Made by a program: the position numbers and the translations under genes
The notes under the pieces: model-generated
The model's database searches: none
What the model was told of the DNA's origin: nothing
The model's input: only the letters and a program-made list of their open reading frames with translations
In this document: one piece after another, positions 1-6,652 of the stretch
Layout: each line of letters begins with the position of its first letter
Numbering within the stretch: position 1 is the first letter of the stretch
Source of the DNA: DATAMF01 sp964472565
GTDB taxonomy: Bacteria > Chloroflexota > Anaerolineae > Aggregatilineales > Aggregatilineaceae
DNA: 19,551 bases
Assembly: GCA_964472565.1 (NCBI GenBank)
Contig: CAYYNB010000115.1
Coordinates: 1-19,551, forward strand
Reading direction: 5' to 3'

Positions 1-142
1 ACCGGGTATGGAAACTGTTTTCGCTGCGGTTCGATACTGCTCAAAAATCTCTGTCTCATATTAGACGTTCATCCAGCCAATTATGGCGGTCTCGTGGAAG
101 CCCATCCAGATTTCTCCCAATCATCAGAAAGGATGTTTTCTC
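1..142. other. Upstream flank, no assignable gene
   Basis: This stretch precedes the first supported start. Two + frames are open across it (one to a stop at 151-153, one running on), and a third closes at about 62, so the tail of a gene beginning left of the window could be here. None of the short peptides is recognisable. In known PRTRC cassettes parB or other PRTRC members often lie next to the E gene, so an upstream member is expected by context only. Confidence 0.3.
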
Positions 143-841
143 ATGTCCGATAAACAGCAAACGAATACTTCAACTCCAACAATCCTGACATTGACTCTGC
201 CTGATTCTGGCGGCGAAGCCACACTGCTCATTCAGCGCGGCGATCTGGCCCATATGCGCCAGTTTGCCTACGCACAGCTAACCGACATCATCGAAGCAGC
301 GCAGACAGCGATGGACGCACTGGCACTCATTGAAAGCAATCCGCCCGTTGTACCTGACGCTCTGCCGGAAAAAGTAGCCCGTCGAACAACTCCTCCACCA
401 GAACCGGAACAGTCGCGAGAACCCACAATTGACATCCCGACGAAAAAGGGCAAAGTGGCGATCCCAGTGAGTTATCTCAAGGTGACCAATGGCGATCCTG
501 GTTCTGATCTGTACCAACAGGCTGTATTGCTCGTTGGACGGCTGATCGACGGCAAGCTGTGGGATGCAAAATTTCCTATCTGTATCGACGATGTAGCCGA
601 TGCACAACGTAAGCTCAAACATCTGAGCGATAAAGAAATAAGCCTCTTCACGCTGGAAGATTTTGCCAGTCGTGTGACGGATGAGGAACCCGTCGTTGCG
701 GAAGAGGTCTTGCCCAACTTGTCTGAGACCGATGACGATTCCAGCAGCGAAGATGATCTGCCGCTCGACACACCAGATGATGAAGTTGCTCCGACAGTTC
801 TCGCGCTTGCTGTCGAAACCAATCAACCCGGCCTGCTTTAG
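143..841 (+). CDS. Hypothetical protein in PRTRC_E position
   Basis: A 232-residue protein. The start at 143 is chosen over the in-frame ATG at 83 because an AAAGGA-type ribosome site lies about 10 bases before it and the residues before it are low quality. The N-terminal part (about 12-75) begins with a short beta-rich stretch and continues into a helical segment; the middle (about 95-175) has a Lys-rich junction followed by a compact alpha/beta-looking block; the C-terminal 50 residues are strongly acidic (Asp/Glu/Ser runs) and probably disordered. It lies just upstream of a PRTRC_C-like gene, the usual place of PRTRC protein E, whose family also starts with a short beta-rich region. The sequence match to that family is weak by eye, so the name rests mainly on position. 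Confidence 0.55.
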   Translation: MSDKQQTNTSTPTILTLTLPDSGGEATLLIQRGDLAHMRQFAYAQLTDIIEAAQTAMDALALIESNPPVVPDALPEKVARRTTPPPEPEQSREPTIDIPTKKGKVAIPVSYLKVTNGDPGSDLYQQAVLLVGRLIDGKLWDAKFPICIDDVADAQRKLKHLSDKEISLFTLEDFASRVTDEEPVVAEEVLPNLSETDDDSSSEDDLPLDTPDDEVAPTVLALAVETNQPGLL

Positions 842-878
842 CTTCGTTTATCTACCCACCATGAAAAGGAACCGAATC

Positions 879-1091
879 ATGACCGAGCAAACCAATCCCA
901 CTCCCCGCGTTTTTAAGATCGGCGCAACCCGCATCGTCGAGGATGCGAAAATGGCCGGACGCAGTAATGAAGAAATTCGGGATTTCCTCAAGCGCAGCTA
1001 TCCTGAAATCGCCCACGCCACTATCCGTGAACGTGAGCAGGACGGTCTGCATATCGTAGAGTACCTAAGTCAACCTGGACGCAAGGGATAA
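879..1091 (+). CDS. PRTRC system protein C (ubiquitin-like candidate)
   Basis: A 70-residue protein with an AAAAGGA ribosome site 8 bases before ATG 879. The layout matches my recollection of the PRTRC_C family: RVFK-I near residues 10-14, a helix with EEIRDF at 31-36, YPEIAHA at 41-47, a final beta strand, and a C-terminus PGRKG. The family typically ends in a similar Gly-x-Lys-Gly. The size, the predicted beta-beta-alpha-beta-beta order and the terminal glycine fit a beta-grasp, ubiquitin-like protein that the neighbouring ThiF protein could adenylate. That role is inferred; comparative genomics has proposed ubiquitin-like modification for such cassettes but I know of no proven substrate. 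The gene sits 37 bases after the E-position gene and 4 bases before the next small gene. Confidence 0.8.
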   Translation: MTEQTNPTPRVFKIGATRIVEDAKMAGRSNEEIRDFLKRSYPEIAHATIREREQDGLHIVEYLSQPGRKG

Positions 1092-1095
1092 CGGC

Positions 1096-1344
1096 ATGAG
1101 CATAACGCACCTCGACCTGTGTGCGTGTATGGCCGCTGTAGCCCCGTGTGAACTATTGGGGATGACTCTGCTCAGGCAGGGAAGTCCCCAGCTTTTCCCA
1201 GCAGATATCCCGCGTGATGTGCTGCGGGAGGCTGTCACGGAAATCGTTGCTTACACCGGGCGCTGCGCGGCTGTGGCTCGCCGACTGTCGGACCTTTCCC
1301 CCATTCCTCTCGTCCAGGTGTGCATACCTGAATTTGGACTTTAG
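1096..1344 (+). CDS. Small hypothetical protein
   Basis: An 82-residue reading frame starting 4 bases after the PRTRC_C stop, with a weak AAGGG ribosome site. It has Cys at positions 9, 11 and 18 near the N-terminus and two more Cys further on, a mid-region resembling an amphipathic helix (about 38-65), and no recognisable domain. Tight spacing to PRTRC_C and continuation of the operon direction support it as a gene; short length and lack of a family keep confidence moderate. I do not recognise a function. It is followed by an untranslated gap of about 110 bases with a possible promoter. Confidence 0.5.
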   Translation: MSITHLDLCACMAAVAPCELLGMTLLRQGSPQLFPADIPRDVLREAVTEIVAYTGRCAAVARRLSDLSPIPLVQVCIPEFGL

Positions 1345-1387
1345 CCAGCTATCAGAGTTCAACGTTTAGCCACCGATATCCTATCAC

Positions 1388-1418
1388 TTGATGTATGAGT
1401 AAAGAGATCCTCTACAAT
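1388..1418 (+). promoter_or_regulatory. Possible sigma70-type promoter
   Basis: TTGATG at 1388-1393 and TACAAT at 1413-1418, separated by 19 bases (slightly long), 38 bases before the ATG of the beta-propeller gene. It would allow this gene to be expressed separately from the surrounding PRTRC genes. Motif match only. Confidence 0.35.
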
Positions 1419-1456
1419 AATAGTGTCAAGGCAAAACAGGATGTATCGGAGGTGTG

Positions 1457-2611
1457 ATGCGTATCAAGATCACAGTTGGCAGCCGACGGATAAGCGTGGT
1501 CGCCATCGGTCTACTCAGTATAGTTTTTACGACTTTCGACCCTGCTTTATCCCAAACTACTGGGGGAAGGATCATCTTTCTCGCCAAAGATGAGCATGAT
1601 GTCGTAAATTTGTGGATAGCTGATCTTTCCAATCCAGATACACCGGAACAAGTTACTCCATACGATGAGCCTGGAACACGCCTGTATGACTATCAAGTTT
1701 CAGCGGATGGACACTGGGTTATCTATGAGACATTCTTTTCTCAGTCTCCTTCAAATAGCGAAATTATGCTGCTTGATTTGGAAACTCGACACATTGAACC
1801 AATATCAAATTGCGCTGAAGTGAATGCATCGTGTGTAGAGTTTAGCATTCGTCCCGATGGCCATTTTATTGCCTATTACCAGGTGTCACGCACGGCACTG
1901 CTCGTGCGTGTTATCGATCTCACCGTGTCTCCGCATTTAGACACTGTAATTCACGAATTCAATCCGGTGCAAGATCGCTGGCACCATGCGTTGCCAAACT
2001 GGACTGGTTCTTCCGGGTTCCTCACATTCAATCTGCCCGGTCCCGACTATCAGTTTCAGGTTTATGATGTAGAACAGGGAAGAACCATCCAAATATTACC
2101 ATTGGGGGTTCCACAACGTGAGCCAAATTTCTCACCGGATGGGACACGCTACGCTTATTATGAATCCGAAGTTGATGCCCCGGCACGCCCTATTGCCATT
2201 CGCAATACTCAAAACTCTGCAGAGCCAATCAGCCGATACTCCGAAGAAGACTTGATCTCAAGTGGCTGGATAGGCGGAGGTATCATGGATTGGTATCCCG
2301 ATAATGAACATCTTTTGATTGCTACTCAGTGGTTTCGCACACCCACTGAACCCAACATGGCGCTGCTTCAAAGTGATTTGGCAGTGTTCAACACAACGAC
2401 AGGCTCTATAAGAGCATTGACAAACGATCCTGAATACATTGCATTCAATGCAAGTCTAAACACTGACGCGTCGCTTGTTCTCTACCAGCGCCGACATCGA
2501 ACGACGGAAGCCGATTGTTATTGTGCGCAGATCATGCTTTATCATTTGAACAGCGGGGAAATCACAGAATTAGGAATTCTTGGTTCGGTACCCCATTGGC
2601 TCACACATTAG
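1457..2611 (+). CDS. Exported TolB/WD40-like beta-propeller protein
   Basis: A 384-residue protein. ATG 1457 is preferred over GTG 1454 because CGGAGG ends at 1452, leaving a usable gap only for the ATG. Residues 1-35 form a signal peptide: Arg/Lys-rich start, hydrophobic core around 13-25, and a likely cut after the PALS segment near 30-33. The mature part repeats a TolB-like blade pattern: segments such as FSPDGTRYAYY, SADGHWVIYE and IRPDGHFIAYYQ, each followed by a strand naming a logged quantity. Blades of this kind serve as protein-protein or ligand-binding platforms outside the cytoplasm. No catalytic motif is visible. It sits between PRTRC genes although nothing in known PRTRC cassettes requires it, so it is probably an insertion or cargo gene. 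The fold assignment is good; the role is unknown. Confidence 0.75.
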   Translation: MRIKITVGSRRISVVAIGLLSIVFTTFDPALSQTTGGRIIFLAKDEHDVVNLWIADLSNPDTPEQVTPYDEPGTRLYDYQVSADGHWVIYETFFSQSPSNSEIMLLDLETRHIEPISNCAEVNASCVEFSIRPDGHFIAYYQVSRTALLVRVIDLTVSPHLDTVIHEFNPVQDRWHHALPNWTGSSGFLTFNLPGPDYQFQVYDVEQGRTIQILPLGVPQREPNFSPDGTRYAYYESEVDAPARPIAIRNTQNSAEPISRYSEEDLISSGWIGGGIMDWYPDNEHLLIATQWFRTPTEPNMALLQSDLAVFNTTTGSIRALTNDPEYIAFNASLNTDASLVLYQRRHRTTEADCYCAQIMLYHLNSGEITELGILGSVPHWLTH

Positions 2612-2700
2612 AGTGACGCGCTAGTTACGGTCGAAAATCGATTCAGCAGCTCTGCTGCGCTATGCGGCAGGGCTGCTTCGTTTCTGACCACAGGAGGAAT

Positions 2701-3576
2701 ATGAACAATCTACTTTTAACCTATCAATTCCTTGCTGCCGAGCTGCGGAATGATCCGTTGCTGTGTCTGGCGCAAGCTGTAAGTTGGTTCGATCCCTTCT
2801 GGTCCAAGTCCGAAGAGGATGACACAGACGACGACACACTGAACCTGTCGCTGTGTATCTGCCGCAATTTCTTTCCTGGCATTTATGCCCAGGTTGTCGA
2901 TGCCTTGCATCACGGCGCAACCTATGACGACCTGGACCACCTAATCTGCGCTGAAATCTCGCAGCAGGGTATTCCCCTCGACAGTTTGGAAGAAATGGGC
3001 TACGGCATCCCGATGCCCGCTTTTGGCACATCTCTATCCGATCCCGACTTCTACACCCATCATCCTGATATCCTGCCGGTCTTGGAAATGTTTGGTATCG
3101 AACCGGACGAAGAAGCCTATCAGATCGACATACCGGAACGTGTTTACGCTGCCGGTCAGCGGTTGTCTGACAGTCTAGCTGAGCATCCCGACGAACGATA
3201 TCGCCAAGTGGGGCATCTGCTCGGCTGGCTGTTTTCCTGCACTGGTAATTCGAGCGCCGACTATGACTGGGAAACCATGTGTGAGTTCCAACCGCTCGCC
3301 TGGGAGCAGTCGGATGTGGAATTTGCTGCCGTGATTATCCAAGAGGCGAACGAGATCATGGCGGCGGCCCAAGCCGGGCTCGAACTCCTTCGCTCCAACG
3401 CCACCATCCATAATGCCTTGCAAGACAATATTCACCGTCTATCCGCACAACAGACTAAAAAGGAGAAGAAGAACCATGATCGCCCTCGACTTTGCTGGCC
3501 CCCGCTTGACAGCGGCCTTACAGGAGAAACCGAGCCTCACCCTGGACTTTTACAGTTACGGCGTAATGCTGCGTAA
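2701..3576 (+). CDS. Hypothetical protein in PRTRC_F position
   Basis: A 291-residue protein starting at ATG 2701 behind an excellent AGGAGG site. It is acidic, with a DDTDDD cluster near residue 42, a helical body, several Trp/Cys residues and a helical segment at about 205-240. Position between PRTRC_C and PRTRC_B matches PRTRC protein F, but similarity to that family is not clear by eye. The C-terminus is odd: the last 34 residues are read from bases 3476-3576, which also encode the N-terminus of PRTRC_B in another frame. The residues there (Arg/Pro/Leu-rich) look like out-of-frame translation, so the functional end may be near residue 258. Alternatively the stop was lost by a small indel. 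Confidence 0.65.
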   Translation: MNNLLLTYQFLAAELRNDPLLCLAQAVSWFDPFWSKSEEDDTDDDTLNLSLCICRNFFPGIYAQVVDALHHGATYDDLDHLICAEISQQGIPLDSLEEMGYGIPMPAFGTSLSDPDFYTHHPDILPVLEMFGIEPDEEAYQIDIPERVYAAGQRLSDSLAEHPDERYRQVGHLLGWLFSCTGNSSADYDWETMCEFQPLAWEQSDVEFAAVIIQEANEIMAAAQAGLELLRSNATIHNALQDNIHRLSAQQTKKEKKNHDRPRLCWPPLDSGLTGETEPHPGLLQLRRNAA

Positions 3577-4177
3577 GCGTGATGGGGATGCTACCGTAGA
3601 GTATCCCGTAGACCCTGGTCAGATTGCCTTGGCGCTGGCTGCAAAAGTTACTTTCGATACCGGGCTGCTGGCGGCAGAGACACTGCTCGTCCGGCAGGAT
3701 GGTCTCAAGCGGTTGGTAGTGGAATACCGCGCGCCGTGCAAGACAGGGTTGTTTCTCGATGGTTCCGATGCTGCATTGCGTGTGCCACTGCCACCGATGC
3801 TGCTTATCCGCACAACGACTGAGGACAAAAACCCGCAGTATCAGGTTTACGCAGTCAAAGCACGCCCTACGACACTGGATACGCCGCTGTTTCATGCTCC
3901 CCTGCCGAATGTGTTCAGTTCCGGCGGCATCTGTTGGGGTAGCGTGCGCCGCGTGACGGATGCTGCCTTGCAAGGAAATTCACTGACGGCGGATTGGGAT
4001 ATGCTGCTCGGCTCACCTTTTGGCGATCATGCCGTGAGTGGCAAGTCGAAATCCCATCCGCAAGACATCCGGCAGAAGTTAATCGACCTCGAACGCCGCA
4101 AGGCGCGTGTCTATCCCAAATCCGATCTGATTCCAGTCAAGCGCACGCTGGCCCAGGTGCTTGGAGATGAAAAATGA
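3476..4177 (+). CDS. PRTRC system protein B (E2-like candidate)
   Basis: A 233-residue protein. ATG 3476 follows AAGGAGAAGAAG and gives a start (MIALDF) that looks native; the in-frame ATG at 3413 lies inside the preceding gene. Family features: PLPPMLLI at 104-111, the QVYAVKA strand at 122-128, then PNVFSSGGICWG at 144-155, then a W..LLGSPFGDH segment near 174-185. The 144-155 segment resembles the active-site turn of ubiquitin-conjugating E2 enzymes (Pro-Asn ... Gly-x-Ile-Cys), making Cys153 the candidate thiol. The upstream gene overlaps by 101 bases and the ThiF gene overlaps by 4 bases (ATGA), implying translational coupling with the E1-like enzyme. Membership of PRTRC_B is fairly sure; the E2-like chemistry is inferred from motif and context. 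Confidence 0.82.
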   Translation: MIALDFAGPRLTAALQEKPSLTLDFYSYGVMLRKRDGDATVEYPVDPGQIALALAAKVTFDTGLLAAETLLVRQDGLKRLVVEYRAPCKTGLFLDGSDAALRVPLPPMLLIRTTTEDKNPQYQVYAVKARPTTLDTPLFHAPLPNVFSSGGICWGSVRRVTDAALQGNSLTADWDMLLGSPFGDHAVSGKSKSHPQDIRQKLIDLERRKARVYPKSDLIPVKRTLAQVLGDEK

Positions 4178-4965
4178 ACACCTTCGATCCACACATTTAT
4201 ATCAAGGACATTATTCTGATTGGATTGGGAGGAACGGGAGCGCAAATCGCTCGCAGCGTTGCGCGGCTGGCGTATGACATGGGGCGGGCACGACTGCACG
4301 TCCCCGCTGTTCGCTTCATTGATCCTGATACTGTTGAGGAGAAAAACATCGGACGGCAGTTGTTCAGTTACGGAGATTTGGAACAGAACAAGGCCCGCTG
4401 CTTGGCAGCACGCTTCAATGCTGCACTAGGCTTGAATATTGCCGCCATTGACCAACCCTTCGATGCTGAGCGCCACATCACACATGCTCACTCTACATTG
4501 CTGATCGGCGCAGTTGATAACGAAGCTGCTCGACGTGAACTCGCCAAAGTTGAGGGGGCGCTGTGGCTCGATAATGGAAATCATACCCAGTCCGGGCAGA
4601 TCATTCTCGGCAACGTGGGCGATCTGGAGGTGATGATGCGCCATATCGACGGGAAGGATGGCATCTATACTCATTTACCCAATGCTGCGCTGTTGTTTCC
4701 CCAACTACTTGAACCGGAACCTATGCCGGAATCCGCACTCGAAAACCAGGATACCGGCTTGTCATGCGCGGAGTTGATAGCGGTCGGGGAGCAGGGGTTG
4801 TTCGTGAACGACCTGATCGCTTCTATCGCGGCGCAGTATCTCTGGCGGATTCTGTACCGGCAGCCTATCCATACCTTCGCCTCATTTGTGGATGGGGAAA
4901 CATTGAGTGTGAGAAGCCTTTCGCCTTGCCGGGATGAACTGCTGCCTTACCTGGAAAAGAGTTAG
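4174..4965 (+). CDS. PRTRC system ThiF/E1-like adenylating enzyme
   Basis: A 263-residue ThiF/MoeB/E1-superfamily protein, close to the PRTRC ThiF length. The nucleotide-binding loop is GLGGTGAQ at 17-24, followed by the acidic pair FIDPDTVE (Asp50, Asp52) and the E1 signature Asn58...GRQLF (Arg61). A second Rossmann strand with AVDN is at 113-116. Cys198 in SCAE, followed by a GLFVNDLIA helix, is the candidate catalytic or transfer cysteine, as in other PRTRC ThiF proteins. The CxxC zinc pairs of MoeB/ThiF are absent. It should adenylate the C-terminal glycine of a ubiquitin-like partner, most simply the PRTRC_C-like protein encoded upstream. The start overlaps the PRTRC_B stop (ATGA). Fold and family are certain by motif; partner is inferred. 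Confidence 0.9.
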   Translation: MNTFDPHIYIKDIILIGLGGTGAQIARSVARLAYDMGRARLHVPAVRFIDPDTVEEKNIGRQLFSYGDLEQNKARCLAARFNAALGLNIAAIDQPFDAERHITHAHSTLLIGAVDNEAARRELAKVEGALWLDNGNHTQSGQIILGNVGDLEVMMRHIDGKDGIYTHLPNAALLFPQLLEPEPMPESALENQDTGLSCAELIAVGEQGLFVNDLIASIAAQYLWRILYRQPIHTFASFVDGETLSVRSLSPCRDELLPYLEKS

Positions 4966-5044
4966 TTCTCGTAATGGGTAGAGAATCCAATCAATCGATG
5001 TTCGACATACGCAAATCAAAGTAGTTTATATGAAGGAGTTCGAT

Positions 5045-5464
5045 ATGCACGACCAGTCGTTATTGGATCTAAATTGGCAGCCTGTGCTGCTGGTCAAAAT
5101 CAGCGAGCGTTTATCTTCTATCCAAGCAAGCTATGAGTTATATATCAACCGAGTATATCTCGCTTTGCATCCAGATGGTGTAGTCTGCACTAGATGGAAT
5201 GTACTGCCATCAGAGCGCACCTTCCCGCAAGTACATCTCGTTGGTTGGAAGCCGTCGAGTGATATGCCATTTGAACTACCGGTTTGTTTTCAACGTAAAG
5301 GCGATCCTCGCATCTCAGCCACTATACCAAACGGTACTTGGGTATTACCTTACGATCACAACACTTTTCGATTGTTAGAGCAGGCTCAGATTACCCTGCA
5401 AGAAGCGATAGGGGGCATCTATTCTATCTTGTCCAGTGTGGTGCCTAAACAGCCTGATAAATGA
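5045..5464 (+). CDS. Hypothetical protein, 139 aa
   Basis: ATG 5045 is chosen over the in-frame ATG 5030 because an AAGGAG site (5033-5038) lies 6 bases before it and would fall inside the longer reading. The protein appears to be a single alpha/beta or beta-rich domain: strands around residues 10-20, 30-50 and 65-80, then a C-terminal amphipathic helix (about 108-128). No cysteine cluster, no transmembrane segment, no motif I recognise. It lies 79 bases after the ThiF gene and 100 bases before the zinc/LOTUS gene. It is not a JAB metallopeptidase (no HxH...D signature), so it does not supply the missing PRTRC_A. Function unknown. Confidence 0.65.
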   Translation: MHDQSLLDLNWQPVLLVKISERLSSIQASYELYINRVYLALHPDGVVCTRWNVLPSERTFPQVHLVGWKPSSDMPFELPVCFQRKGDPRISATIPNGTWVLPYDHNTFRLLEQAQITLQEAIGGIYSILSSVVPKQPDK

Positions 5465-5564
5465 CTGATGCATAACGCGCTACCGTAAACCGTTATGATT
5501 GGAAGTCCCCGTCGTTCGCGCCATAATACAAACAAAAAAGGTAATGAGATAAATAGGTCGTGTT

Positions 5565-6164
5565 ATGGATGAAGATTGGGGCATAGTAGATACCATTTGC
5601 GTTGGCTGCGATCTTCCAGCAGTGGTCAATGACGTGCATTTATGTCAAGACTGTTTCGCTAAATTGGAGCGCGACTTGATTCGTGCCCGTGATTGGGATT
5701 ATTCAGGCACCGCTTTCATAACTCCCGATGAAGAACTGGAAGAACTGCGCCTGCGAGTGATCTCCGAATACGTTGCAAACTACGAGTTGATCGCACCGCC
5801 TGACAAAGCTGAACTGAGACGAAATCCACCGCGCCGCAAGGCAATTCCGCTGCCCTATCCACAGGTAGAGCCTCGCCCTGCTGGTTCGTATACAGAGGCA
5901 GATGTCCTCGATTCGTTGGAACGTATTCTAGCCGCGACACGTTCATATGTGTGGCGCGATTTGCAGGAAGTCGCACCTCTACTACGGCAGGAATATCCCG
6001 ATCTCAACCCGAAAGCCTATGGGCATAAGAACCTGCTGCGGATGCTTCAGGCGCATCCCAAACGTTTCCAAACTCACCGTGATGGGCCGAAACACAAGAA
6101 GGGCATTCACACCTACTTGCGCCTATCCAGAGACCATACCAGGGCAGAAGGTGTAGAGAAGTAG
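5565..6164 (+). CDS. Zinc-binding protein with LOTUS/OST-HTH-like C-terminus
   Basis: A 199-residue protein. The N-terminus carries two CxxC pairs (Cys12/Cys15 and Cys27/Cys30), a small treble-clef or zinc-ribbon-like unit. A linker rich in Pro and basic residues (about 80-107) leads to a C-terminal domain at about 113-188. That domain has the layout of OST-HTH/LOTUS domains: a helix, VWRDLQEVAPLLRQ at 129-141, LNPKAYGHKNLLRML at 147-161, PKRFQ at 165-169, and a closing strand HTYLRL. In the family the Tyr-Gly of the third helix is typical. LOTUS domains bind RNA (including G-rich or structured RNA) and are often joined to NYN nucleases; no nuclease is present here. The start has only a weak ribosome site. 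The fold call is by eye. Confidence 0.68.
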   Translation: MDEDWGIVDTICVGCDLPAVVNDVHLCQDCFAKLERDLIRARDWDYSGTAFITPDEELEELRLRVISEYVANYELIAPPDKAELRRNPPRRKAIPLPYPQVEPRPAGSYTEADVLDSLERILAATRSYVWRDLQEVAPLLRQEYPDLNPKAYGHKNLLRMLQAHPKRFQTHRDGPKHKKGIHTYLRLSRDHTRAEGVEK

Positions 6165-6234
6165 CCATCCTCTCAGCTTCGATCATTTTCCCCACTCAGA
6201 CATTTTCATTTCATCAGTTGCACTGTTTTATCCA

Positions 6235-6514
6235 TGTCGTGCGCTTTCCGCAGCCTGCTTCGCGCAGGCTGCACGACACGGCTTTGCCGTGTCGCTACCT
6301 GGGTACGGCGATGTTGTGCAAGGTTGAGCGCGTGTGATAGACCGCCGATTTGTGGCGTGTCTTGCGCGTTTCAACCTGCCGTACCCCGGTAGCGAGCTAA
6401 AAGCTCGCCACTCAGTCGCCGTGTGGGCTTGGGATGCCGCCACCTACGGGCGTCACCCCTGCGCGGGAAAAAGCACCCGCGCAGCCGGTGGGACTGGCAC
6501 GCCAACCCCACCGG
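6235..6514. repeat. Hairpin-dense non-coding region
   Basis: The gap 6165-6652 has no supported gene but is full of inverted repeats. Perfect 9-bp stems: 6250-6258 with 6264-6272 (5-base loop), 6274-6282 with 6286-6294 (3-base loop), 6459-6467 with 6476-6484 (8-base loop). An 8-bp stem pairs 6485-6492 with 6507-6514, and a 7-bp stem pairs 6392-6398 with 6402-6408. A 16-bp arm at 6294-6309 pairs with 6378-6393 with one mismatch, and 6235-6242 pairs with 6271-6278, competing with the second hairpin. This looks like stacked REP-like palindromic units or a folded RNA rather than a terminator alone, as the stems are not followed by T runs. Confidence 0.7.
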
Positions 6515-6590
6515 AAAAACCCCGCACTGTGACGACAGGAAATGTCTGTCAAGCGCGGTTAAGGGCTGCCATGTACCACCGCAAAATTCG

Positions 6591-6619
6591 TTGCGTTTTT
6601 GGCTGCTCTGATACATAAT
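6591..6619 (+). promoter_or_regulatory. Possible promoter and operator for the TIR-NTPase gene
   Basis: TTGCGT at 6591-6596 and CATAAT at 6614-6619 with a 17-base spacer, 34 bases before ATG 6653. The -10 overlaps an inverted repeat, ATACAT (6611-6616) and ATGTAT (6625-6630), which could be a repressor site. Motif match only. Confidence 0.35.
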
Positions 6620-6652
6620 GCGAAATGTATCCATGCCACAGAAGGGCAAGTA

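Noticed and set aside
278..826. 182-residue - strand frame opposite the first gene
   Set aside because: The + frame has a ribosome site, fits the operon and has a natural acidic tail; the - frame has no motif.
5045..5464. Possible PRTRC_A (JAB deubiquitinase-like) gene after ThiF
   Set aside because: No JAMM HxH...SxxD signature in the protein, so it cannot be assigned to that role.
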